Positions 20,601 to 27,822 of a stretch of DNA of 64,000 nucleotides are shown in pieces (positions within the stretch are counted from its first letter, which is position 1; each line of letters starts with the position of its first letter). The position numbers and the translations under genes are program-made. The stretch comes from CAIVAT01 sp964355945 (GTDB lineage: Bacteria > Bacteroidota > Bacteroidia > Bacteroidales > FEN-979), in contig CAYHGE010000004.1 of the NCBI GenBank assembly GCA_964355945.1, positions 1-64,000 on the forward strand, written 5' to 3'. The notes under the pieces are model-generated. The model worked only from the letters and a program-made list of their open reading frames with translations. It ran no database searches and was not told where the DNA came from.

Positions 20601-21165
20601 TACTGTAATTGAAGCACCGGCGGCCCCGGTTAAACCATCGGGTCCCGACAGCCTGGATGTGAATAAGGTTATCCAGAGTGATTTTACCACAACCGAGGTC
20701 GCAGGCGCCATCAGCTATGGATGGGATATTTCTCCGGCAACGGCAGGAACTATTACGGGATCAGGTCTTACAGCCACCGCACTGTGGAACAACACCTATC
20801 GCGGAGCGGTTTCCCTCAAGGTTAAAGCCATCAACACCTGTGGTGAAAGTGTCGCATCGGAAGAAAAGACACTGAACATTTACTCATCCCTTGGCCTTGC
20901 TGAAAATAATGGATTAGGCATTACGATCTTCCCGAACCCAAGCGATGGCAAATTTAGCCTTGACATCATTTCCGGTGTTTCTTCCGTGATCAACCTCACT
21001 GTTTACAGCCCCTTGGGAATTGTTGTTTATGCCGAACAGGATGTAAAACTCAGTGGAAAACTCCAGAAAACCCTCGACCTTTCAAACCTGGCCAAAGGCG
21101 TTTACCTGCTGAAAGCCGAACGGAACGGGATACTGAGTACCATCAGCATCGTGATTGATAAATAA
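17653..21165 (+). CDS. Large gingipain-like C25 peptidase with PKD domains, T9SS-exported
   Basis: A 1,170-residue secreted protease. Signal peptide (MRKLSFFFILLLLTGASVHAQ), propeptide-like region to about 240, C25 catalytic domain starting near CEYIIITP, with expected catalytic residues H492 (HRDHGEY) and C524 (INCQTGAY). After the catalytic part come an Ig-like beta domain, two PKD domains (around SLCIGTSVDYTDLSSGTP and NGCPGLPVAFTDL, each with the WxWxF core), two further PKD-like modules and a T9SS type A sorting domain (IFPNPSDGKFSLDI ... GVYLLKAER). It differs from the neighbouring 696-residue C25 protein in size and tail, so the two are distant paralogues rather than a recent duplication. 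Confidence 0.88.
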   Translation: MRKLSFFFILLLLTGASVHAQQFNYPDISGRPGFNLITSTPAVIRVNYNVPSFSLDNQEVQGIPMKYINLPGNFLFNDAGMPNLPGKGKYIAIPQGSTPKFRIVSQVTEVIHNIDIVPSPRIPLDNDNRPVEYAKNMQVYSKNELFPASPVSLSEVTRIRGIDAVILGITPFQYNPVTKDLIVYKDLQVELTFEGGSGQFGNDAFRSTWWDPILQDNLMNFASLPSVDYNARLQSFREAPLTDECEYIIITPTGPDFLAWADTIRKFRTEQGIITEIFPVDQIGGNSVSAIEAFIDNAYNTWTLKPVACLILGDYGADGTKNIISHLYTHPASYPNFASDNKYADVTGDEMPDVVFSRITANTATELQIMVTKFLDYECNPPVNPRFYDKPITALGWQTERWFQLCSEVVGGYFSSVQGKHPRRINKIYQGTPGTIWSTATNTNTLVNYFGPAGLNYIPTSPATLGGWDGGTATHVNQAIDSGAFMLQHRDHGEYLGWGEPSYKISNINALTNTDLTFVFSINCQTGAYQRSSECFGEHFHRYFKNGHNSGALGLVCPSEVSYSFVNDTFVWGMYDNMWPNFMPAEGTNPVSRGVLPAFGCAAGKYFLKQSSWPYNSSDKLVTYRLFHMFGDAFQVLYTEIPQQLAVTHDAEINYGATSFSIQTNDSAFIALTLGDLILATGYGSANGPVSLTIPVIPVGSDVKITVTKHNFYRYSDVVPVTSAAVLANFAASATSLCIGTSVDYTDLSSGTPTSWAWTFQGGTPGTSTDQNPTGITYTTSGNHDVTLTVSKATGDPATLTKTAYIQVTEIPVADFQAPNGCPGLPVAFTDLTNANGGTITNWTWNFGDPNSGTNNTSFEQNPTHTFTDPGTYNVSLEVKTNDVCSNIKSRTAMVNTAPVAAAKPLGEVSLCKDITGKLYTTEGAAGASSYAWLLNPETAGTIAGTGTTGTLSLAPGFTGTFAISVQGVNDCSNGVFSEELPVTVIEAPAAPVKPSGPDSLDVNKVIQSDFTTTEVAGAISYGWDISPATAGTITGSGLTATALWNNTYRGAVSLKVKAINTCGESVASEEKTLNIYSSLGLAENNGLGITIFPNPSDGKFSLDIISGVSSVINLTVYSPLGIVVYAEQDVKLSGKLQKTLDLSNLAKGVYLLKAERNGILSTISIVIDK

Positions 21166-21232
21166 GTCTCCTTAAGATGATGCTGCAGATGTCACCCTTT
21201 TCTGTCTCAGGAAGAGTTTGATTCAAAAGCAC

Positions 21233-21318
21233 TTAACCACAAAGGACGCAAAGAATTGCACAAAGGACACAATGTTATAGCGTCCTTTGTGGTTTCACTT
21301 TGTGCCCTTTGTGGTTAA
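21233..21318. repeat. Imperfect palindrome built of CACAAAGG-type repeats
   Basis: TTAACCACAAAGG (21233-21245) pairs with CCTTTGTGGTTAA (21306-21318), and AACCACAAAGGACG (21235-21248) can also pair with CGTCCTTTGTGGTT (21281-21294). It lies in the 269-bp gap after the C25 gene. No protein is seen there. It may act as a weak terminator but looks like a dispersed intergenic repeat. Confidence 0.6.
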
Positions 21319-21396
21319 ATAAATACGTTTGATGTACATTGATTATTTTATTATATGTGCCTTCTTCCCAATTGTTGAATCATTCATAGATTTTTT

Positions 21397-21404
21397 TATT
21401 TTAG
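21397..21404 (+). promoter_or_regulatory. Possible -7 box (TATTTTAG) for the four-gene operon
   Basis: Seven of eight positions match TAnnTTTG. It lies 31 bases upstream of the first ATG of the 21.4-27.8 kb operon, with TTGTTG about 20 bases further upstream as a weak -33 candidate. Confidence 0.35.
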
Positions 21405-21434
21405 CAGTGAATTAACACTGACGCCAAATACACC

Positions 21435-22787
21435 ATGAAGAAACATGTCGTGATTTTGATTTTCTTCATGTTAAAATGCACGATTGGCAAAGCCCAGAAA
21501 CCAGAGCCGGTTTATCAGAAAGCAGAACAATGTGTTCAGGAATACATGCACTTCTCCCGGCTCGGACCAGGTTATTCAAGAGATATCTCCCGGGAAATAA
21601 TTGAACAGTTCTATTCACTTTTTGAACGGGATGCATTTTTATATTGGGATCTGTACAAATCATTGCACGATAGTTTGCCCCCTCCGCTGCCCATCAGGGA
21701 GTATGTGGATCTTGCTGTGAAAATGTATGCTCCTAAACAACCATTGCTTGACTATCCTCTGGTAAAGATAAAGATTCTTCAGGGCGGAAAATCTGCTGTT
21801 GCTTACTTAAAAAAGACCCATCAGATCCTGGATGCTGAGGATAATCCTGTTGTAAAGAACACGGTTAAACTTCAGCTCAGCATCAATCTGAATAACGAAA
21901 AGCCATTGATTCAGAACATCGCGGAAGATAAACGGAAATCGTTTGTGAGAAGCATCTCAGTCGGAGGTAATTTCATTGTATGGTCGAATGTTTTCCACCT
22001 GATGACGACCTATCCGGTTGTCGGAACCGGCCCTCATGAAACATTCAGCCAGTTTAATCTGTCTTCGGGAATGCAATTTCAGCGTGGTGGCATGTTTGAG
22101 ATGAGGTTAAACAGAGGGGTTGGCGAGGGTCTGCTTTTTTCCACCGGGCTTTTTTACTCGGAGACAGATTTAACGGCAATCATGTCGGGTTACACAAACA
22201 GCATTCCTGACACACTTGAGCAACATTCTGACCAGGCAATCGCCCTAACTACATTCGAGAGATCATCCAGGGTACAGGAGGATATTGCAATTACCAAAAT
22301 AGAGATCCCGCTCATGTTCAAATCCTACCTGAACGACTGGATATACCTTAAATGCGGAACATCAGTGGGTTATGTTAAAGGCATTTCGGCGGTTAATTAT
22401 ACCGTGAGCCGAACCGGGGGAGGGCTGGTAACAAATCTTTCTTCCCAAAACCAGGTTTACCTTGACCCCGACCATGCTCTGGACCAGGCACAATATGGGT
22501 ATTACCGGAACAAAGCATACCACTTCTATAAAGAGAACTTCCTGAACAAGATGGTCCTGTCGATTCAAATTGCTGCCGGATTTGAAAAGCAGTTCAACTA
22601 TTTTTGTTTTGGGGTAGAGCCCAATATTGCCTTCGGAGTGAATTCCATGTCAACGAGATCATTCCCGGGTAATTATCAATTGACAAGTGTGGGTGATTTT
22701 CATTCAGTCGTTGAGCTGCTCAAAATGCCTGCATATCAGTTTTCGTTTGGATTCAGGCTTATGATCAGCTATCTGTTTAAAAACTAA
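21435..22787 (+). CDS. Predicted outer-membrane beta-barrel protein
   Basis: A 450-residue protein with a signal peptide ending near GKAQ (about residue 21). An alpha-helical periplasmic region (about 22-170) contains AVAYLKKTHQILDAEDN. From about residue 175 onward, alternating hydrophobic/aromatic strands are typical of Bacteroidota PorT/OmpW-like barrels (SISVGGNFIVWSNVF, GGMFEMRLNRGVGEG, YQFSFGFRLMISYLF). The C-terminus ends on aromatic strand residues. I cannot name the family. It is first in a four-gene operon; the next gene starts 4 bases after its stop. It probably forms the outer-membrane part of whatever the operon builds. Confidence 0.65.
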   Translation: MKKHVVILIFFMLKCTIGKAQKPEPVYQKAEQCVQEYMHFSRLGPGYSRDISREIIEQFYSLFERDAFLYWDLYKSLHDSLPPPLPIREYVDLAVKMYAPKQPLLDYPLVKIKILQGGKSAVAYLKKTHQILDAEDNPVVKNTVKLQLSINLNNEKPLIQNIAEDKRKSFVRSISVGGNFIVWSNVFHLMTTYPVVGTGPHETFSQFNLSSGMQFQRGGMFEMRLNRGVGEGLLFSTGLFYSETDLTAIMSGYTNSIPDTLEQHSDQAIALTTFERSSRVQEDIAITKIEIPLMFKSYLNDWIYLKCGTSVGYVKGISAVNYTVSRTGGGLVTNLSSQNQVYLDPDHALDQAQYGYYRNKAYHFYKENFLNKMVLSIQIAAGFEKQFNYFCFGVEPNIAFGVNSMSTRSFPGNYQLTSVGDFHSVVELLKMPAYQFSFGFRLMISYLFKN

Positions 22788-22791
22788 GGGT

Positions 22792-25233
22792 ATGAGGTTG
22801 GGAAGATTCATTCTTTTAACAACAATCCTTATCTCCGGCTTTGCCGGAACAGCATCCGGCCAGACCGTGTTAAAACTGCCGGAGCTTTTGACAAGGGCGG
22901 AAAAACGAATTAACATCAATTGCCTGTTGAGCAGGAGTGGCAATCAATTGAATCTCCCATGGATTGTGTTTTCTGACAGAGAAAAGGGAAAGGATCAGTT
23001 TGGCGACAGATACTACGTTGTTGCCGAAAGAGAAACAGAGCTGCATGTATATAAAGCCACCGGTTGCAAGGAAAGGAAGCTCACCGGAGCAAAAGATCAG
23101 GGGTGGAAAAGCAAAGCCGACCTGTTCGTCTCTTTTGGTGCTGACTTCACCGAAAACTCCCTGATTCACCGGAAATGTGTGGTATTAAACCACCATAAAA
23201 CCATTGAGCGGATTAAACGAGGAGAGATCAGCGAATCAGAAGTGCCTCTCTATCAATCCTCCACAGAACAGAGCCCTGTTGACAATCTCCCCCTGTACCT
23301 CATCTACTTCATTTACAAAATTGAAAATGGCAGATATTTAATCGGAAAAAACTATCGGTTCGATCCCGATTTGCCATTTTCAGGCCAGATCATCGGCTGG
23401 GTTGACCGTGACCGGGTTTTTGACTACAACAACCGGATATGTTTTGAACCCAATTTTGATGAGTCTGCTGTCTCTGACAGGCGTTGCCAACCTGAATTTG
23501 CGGCTAAGGTCTTTGAATTTGAGAGTGAACTTTCCCGCTTTCTGAAAGGCGATTCAACCGTTAAACCAATCTGGGTTGAACCTGATTACTATTTTTTTCG
23601 CAACCCTGATTTTAGACCGGAGAATTCAGGAAGTAAAGCCCCCATTGACCTGCCGGAGAAAAATTTCACCAACGCATTTCTTAAAAAATTATGTGCCTTC
23701 AACAGCAATATTAATGCTATCAGAAAGGATAAAATACTAACCGGCAGGCCGTTGCCTGGAAACAAATTCAGGTTTCCCCTTATCCGGACGGAAAACCTGC
23801 CGGCGAACATGTTTATCACCGGTGTTACAGGCCGCTTTGAAAATGAAGACAAGTCAAGGTCGTTGCTGTGTGAAGCCCTGAAAGAAAACAAATCGCAGGT
23901 TGCCGTTTACTTTATTCTGGATAATTCGATCGACCGGAACAGACTGACTTATGTAATTTCACAAATTGAGCAGGAGTTCACCGATTTTCACAAAAAATTC
24001 GGCGTTTGCTTTTTTCCCCGTCAGCAAATTGGTCAGTATAAAATTTCGTTGGATGAAAAAGGCTCGTTGAACAACCGGAACAACTACCAGTATGTAAGGG
24101 ATTTTATCCGGGACTACATCCCTGATAAAAAATATGAGACAGGAAATGACAATGTGCTGACCACCCTGAAATATGTGCTTGACAATGAAAACTTTGACGC
24201 AAGGCAGGCCAACATCATCGTGATGGTGAACAACCACACGCTCAGGGTTCCTGACCCCGGTCTGGCAAATCTTCGTCAAGACATCCAGGAAAAAATTGTT
24301 GAAAAAAACTGCTATCTGCTTGCCTTTGACTATAAAAACGACAACAACCTGGTTCAGCAAATCCAGGAACTTTCTGTATCGGCGGGAAAACATTATGCAG
24401 AACAGTTGCATATCAGCTCTGAAAATATTGCATATAAACGCACAGATATAGGATATGAACTGGAAAATGCAGCGATCCTTTCTGTCATTGAACAATCAGA
24501 TTCCAGCCAACTTGCCGCAATGCAGATGCAATCCTTTTTAAAAACCGGATATGTCAAAATTGTGAACACCCTTCAGAGTGCCATTCAGCAAATCTGCATG
24601 AATGCCCGACAACCGGGAGGCATCGGGAGTAACAACGAAGACCCTTTCCAACGGGCACTGAAAGATATTCCGGGTATTGACGGGCGGGTTCAGTATATCA
24701 GGGCCCTGGAGGAGGGATATTCTTCGATGAAATTTGATCTGCCCGGCAGCAACAACAATCATGACATCTGGGTGGCCAATGTTCTCATGACAAAACCGGA
24801 GTTGGAAGCATTGGGCTCCATGCTCGATAAAATGCTGGTACAGTCCAATAACAGTAGTTTTTCAAAATCGTTATATGATTTTTGGCTGGCATTATTCAAC
24901 AGGTTCGTCGGAGATAACCTGCAGCCGGACGATCTTCTTCCAATGACGCCACAGGTCATTATGAATAAAATACTTGGTGAAAATTACGGATATGCATTGA
25001 CCGATCCCATCAAGCGTTATCCGCTCGGGCGGATTCTTGCCAACGATCAGAATATTCAGAAACATTTCGAAGACTATAAAATCAAACTGACCTCTTGTAA
25101 AAACAACATCAAAGAGATTCTTGCCACCGGCTCGCTGAGGTTTAGCCTCGATGAGGATGCAACTGATGCAAACCAGGCTCCGGGAAAAAAAGGAATCTAT
25201 TATTACTGGGTTCCAATGAGCATCTTACCTTGA
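22792..25233 (+). CDS. Exported vWA-like protein of unknown function
   Basis: An 813-residue periplasmic or surface protein. Signal peptide (1-24, ending TASGQ). An N-terminal SH3-like region (WIVFSDREKGKDQFGDRYYVV) is followed by a second beta region (GQIIGWVDRDRVFDY). Residues about 370-560 look like a von Willebrand A fold: VAVYFILDNS with D377, TLKYVL helix, and NIIVMVNNH. The MIDAS motif is incomplete (DNSID instead of DxSxS). The C-terminal 240 residues are helical. The SDR-strand plus GWV segment reminds me of TssR-type proteins of Bacteroidota type VI systems, but no Tss genes are nearby, so I do not name it so. It is in an operon with 4 bases before it and 9 after. Confidence 0.55.
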   Translation: MRLGRFILLTTILISGFAGTASGQTVLKLPELLTRAEKRININCLLSRSGNQLNLPWIVFSDREKGKDQFGDRYYVVAERETELHVYKATGCKERKLTGAKDQGWKSKADLFVSFGADFTENSLIHRKCVVLNHHKTIERIKRGEISESEVPLYQSSTEQSPVDNLPLYLIYFIYKIENGRYLIGKNYRFDPDLPFSGQIIGWVDRDRVFDYNNRICFEPNFDESAVSDRRCQPEFAAKVFEFESELSRFLKGDSTVKPIWVEPDYYFFRNPDFRPENSGSKAPIDLPEKNFTNAFLKKLCAFNSNINAIRKDKILTGRPLPGNKFRFPLIRTENLPANMFITGVTGRFENEDKSRSLLCEALKENKSQVAVYFILDNSIDRNRLTYVISQIEQEFTDFHKKFGVCFFPRQQIGQYKISLDEKGSLNNRNNYQYVRDFIRDYIPDKKYETGNDNVLTTLKYVLDNENFDARQANIIVMVNNHTLRVPDPGLANLRQDIQEKIVEKNCYLLAFDYKNDNNLVQQIQELSVSAGKHYAEQLHISSENIAYKRTDIGYELENAAILSVIEQSDSSQLAAMQMQSFLKTGYVKIVNTLQSAIQQICMNARQPGGIGSNNEDPFQRALKDIPGIDGRVQYIRALEEGYSSMKFDLPGSNNNHDIWVANVLMTKPELEALGSMLDKMLVQSNNSSFSKSLYDFWLALFNRFVGDNLQPDDLLPMTPQVIMNKILGENYGYALTDPIKRYPLGRILANDQNIQKHFEDYKIKLTSCKNNIKEILATGSLRFSLDEDATDANQAPGKKGIYYYWVPMSILP

Positions 25234-25242
25234 AATACAACG

Positions 25243-26766
25243 ATGGCTAAAACCACCTTTCGTTCGGTTATTTTTAAAAATGAGTTTAAGGCGTTAAGAG
25301 GCCATGACTACAGTACTATTTTAACTTTGTTTGTTATCCTGTTCATCACCCTCCTGGCATTTGGTTTTGCGAAAAGCACATTGAGCTACCAGCAAAAACT
25401 GGCTGCCGACCCTTTTTCAAACTGGATTAACCTAAACTATCACGCAGGTACCAGAGATTCTCTTCGTTCGCTGCATGAACAGATATTAAACCCCAAATTC
25501 AGGAAAGAATATCACATCAGGGGATCCTATTTTTACAACAAAGGGATGGTTCCGATACTGGGGGCCATCGGGAGAACCAGGTGTGTTCAATACGAAGCGC
25601 GTACAGTCGAACCAACAAGCGGTATCGTACATGACCTGTTAAAAACCGGCGTGTGTGCAAAGTACTTTCCTGATTCCGTTGAAAATGTATTTGAATGGAA
25701 TCCCAACGGGGTGATCATCTCCAGAAAACTGGCTGATGATACAGGCCTGGACCTAAGGTCATTATCATTTATCCGGATCCTGTCACCGGCAGACGACCCG
25801 GTTCCCATTCCGGTGCTGGCAGTGGTCAATGAACTGCCCGACATGGCAGACATCATCTATACCAACCTTTTCTATTGTAAAACCATGAATCCAGGATTTT
25901 ATGACCGGGAAAACGCATATTACCGTTTATTTATTGAGGACATTGATACGGCCGGAATTCTCCTGGTTCTTAAAGAATTATATGTTGCCCTTGAAATCCG
26001 GGACCCTTCCACGGTTCAGACAGCCATCCTGGAAACGGGAAACAGGTCGGTTCTCAATTGGAAAATTGAAATCGGGAAGCAGGAGAAAAATCTGTCACTG
26101 CAAAGCACAAATGAACGTATTGCCCGCATGAAGTCATTGAAAGGACATCAATACGGCCAGTATTTTGAGTTGTCAAAAGATAGTATCTGTGATAATTCTT
26201 CATTCTTTCATGATTTTCTGGCGATTGAGTTCAACGATTTGGAAAAAATAAGGACATTCTCAACATACCTTAAGGCAAACCTCGGCTTACAGCTTAACAT
26301 GGAAGTACTGACGGCAAGGGAAAATTACCTTTACACCGGGAACGTGGCAATGGGCGTAATCACACTGTTAATGTTGCTTTCCATCTTTTCGGTATCGATC
26401 TATATTTCCGGGGTTATCCGGAAACATCTGCTGACCATAAAGAAAAACCTTGGAACCTTCCTCGCTTTCGGGGTGAATAGTTCTGCTTTAACCTGGTTAT
26501 ACACCGGTGTCACACTGAAAATTTTCGTGATGGCTTTGTTTCCGGCATTCCTGGTAGCAGATGTATGCGGGGAACTTTTCGAAAAGCACCTTCTTGGCAA
26601 ATTTCTGGCATTGGACCCGGCTCAGAATTATTTTTCCCTGACAAATTCCTGGGTTGCAATCCTCCTGTTCATTATTTTATCTGTAGCCCTTTTCAGAACA
26701 TTCATCTCTGTAAGAAAAATTTTAAAACATACACCCGGAGATCTGATATATGAACGAGATGTGTGA
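25243..26766 (+). CDS. FtsX/MacB-like permease without a nearby ATPase
   Basis: A 507-residue inner-membrane protein with the topology of type VII ABC permeases: one N-terminal membrane segment (about 25-44), a large periplasmic domain (about 45-360) and three C-terminal segments (about 365-388, 415-437, 468-490), ending with TPGDLIYER as FtsX-family proteins commonly do. Such permeases work with a LolD-like ATPase to move lipoproteins or transmit force to envelope proteins. No ATPase gene is in this operon or anywhere in the window, so it would have to borrow one or act differently. The next gene overlaps its end by 17 bases, which suggests translational coupling. Confidence 0.6.
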   Translation: MAKTTFRSVIFKNEFKALRGHDYSTILTLFVILFITLLAFGFAKSTLSYQQKLAADPFSNWINLNYHAGTRDSLRSLHEQILNPKFRKEYHIRGSYFYNKGMVPILGAIGRTRCVQYEARTVEPTSGIVHDLLKTGVCAKYFPDSVENVFEWNPNGVIISRKLADDTGLDLRSLSFIRILSPADDPVPIPVLAVVNELPDMADIIYTNLFYCKTMNPGFYDRENAYYRLFIEDIDTAGILLVLKELYVALEIRDPSTVQTAILETGNRSVLNWKIEIGKQEKNLSLQSTNERIARMKSLKGHQYGQYFELSKDSICDNSSFFHDFLAIEFNDLEKIRTFSTYLKANLGLQLNMEVLTARENYLYTGNVAMGVITLLMLLSIFSVSIYISGVIRKHLLTIKKNLGTFLAFGVNSSALTWLYTGVTLKIFVMALFPAFLVADVCGELFEKHLLGKFLALDPAQNYFSLTNSWVAILLFIILSVALFRTFISVRKILKHTPGDLIYERDV

Positions 26767-27808
26767 TATTTCTCTTCACGTTGCCGTAAAACGGAAGTCG
26801 TGCCGTGTGATTCTCCTTATCTCACAGTTGGTTATTGGCGTCATACTGGCAATCTCCTGCGTGAACGGGTCGGTTGAGCACATCAGAGACACCAGGCTGG
26901 TCATCCTGCAGCCGATACCTGTGGCAGATGACAGGCTTGACGAGAATTTCATGGCCATGCTGGAGTTGCTATATCCGCATCAATGCCATGATACAGCCTT
27001 TATCCAGGATAAAATCATTCTGGAAAGAATAGATTTACCCGTGCCCTATAAACGGGAATTCACAACACATCCTGGTCAGTTCGAGGCTTTTATTACCCGC
27101 AACAACCCCGAAAAACAGCGGGAGTTGCGTACGAATCTCTTCTATAACAGCAACAACTCATTTGAAAACTATCCCGACAGGCAATTCTTCTCTGATCCAC
27201 CTGGCAGTGAGATGAGCCTGTCGAACACCATTGGGAATTATCTGCTGATACATGGCAGAGGTGCGTTGGTTTACCTCATAACCAGCGACTCAACATGCCG
27301 GAATTATCAAATTTCCGGGGTTCAATGGAAAGTAGATCATGATTTCGCAAGGCTGAATTGCCGGATCGTGGAGGATTTAAAAAACATAGACAAAGCGGAG
27401 TTGCTACAAACCACGGTTATCCTGATTGCAGTTCCACCGGAAAATTCGGAAACTACAGTGCAATCCGAAACCTTGTCCGGGGAAATTCAAAGATCTTACA
27501 CCGCAGGTTCCTCAAATTGCCCGCCGGACTCGGCAGTTGACCGTATCAACAGGGAACGCACCGCAATCATACTTGCGTTTCGGAATTTGTTGTACTATAT
27601 TGCAACGACCAAGGATGCTGATTTGAAAACCAAATACAGGGAAGATGCCATGGCTGAAATACAAAAGATACCCAAAGTGAAAATTGAAGGCATCCCTGAC
27701 AAAGACCTTCCCGGGTTTTTGTATGGAGGGTTCGCTAAAACAGTGAGGGTATTGCCGGTGGAGAATGGCTGCAGGATTATTACCGGGGTCCGGATCAGCG
27801 ACTGGTGA
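26750..27808 (+). CDS. Hypothetical single-membrane-segment protein
   Basis: A 352-residue protein I do not recognise. After a short cytoplasmic start there is one membrane segment (about residues 19-37, VILLISQLVIGVILAISCV), and the rest should be periplasmic. The Cys after the segment (C37) is a poor lipobox. A helical stretch (about 260-300) is rich in charged residues. The start overlaps the permease gene by 17 bases, and the stop lies only 14 bases from the stop of the convergent CHAT protease gene, without a terminator hairpin. By context it is a partner of the permease, perhaps the counterpart of an FtsX partner protein. Confidence 0.5.
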   Translation: MNEMCDISLHVAVKRKSCRVILLISQLVIGVILAISCVNGSVEHIRDTRLVILQPIPVADDRLDENFMAMLELLYPHQCHDTAFIQDKIILERIDLPVPYKREFTTHPGQFEAFITRNNPEKQRELRTNLFYNSNNSFENYPDRQFFSDPPGSEMSLSNTIGNYLLIHGRGALVYLITSDSTCRNYQISGVQWKVDHDFARLNCRIVEDLKNIDKAELLQTTVILIAVPPENSETTVQSETLSGEIQRSYTAGSSNCPPDSAVDRINRERTAIILAFRNLLYYIATTKDADLKTKYREDAMAEIQKIPKVKIEGIPDKDLPGFLYGGFAKTVRVLPVENGCRIITGVRISDW

Positions 27809-27822
27809 AAGAATTTGACTTG

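Noticed and set aside
17653..21165. Recent duplication between the two C25 peptidases
   Set aside because: The proteins differ in length, domain tail and most of the catalytic-domain text, so they are old paralogues.
22792..25233. TssR of a type VI secretion system
   Set aside because: The SDR strand and GWV segment recall TssR, but no sheath, tube, baseplate or ClpV genes are in the window, and the resemblance is from memory only.
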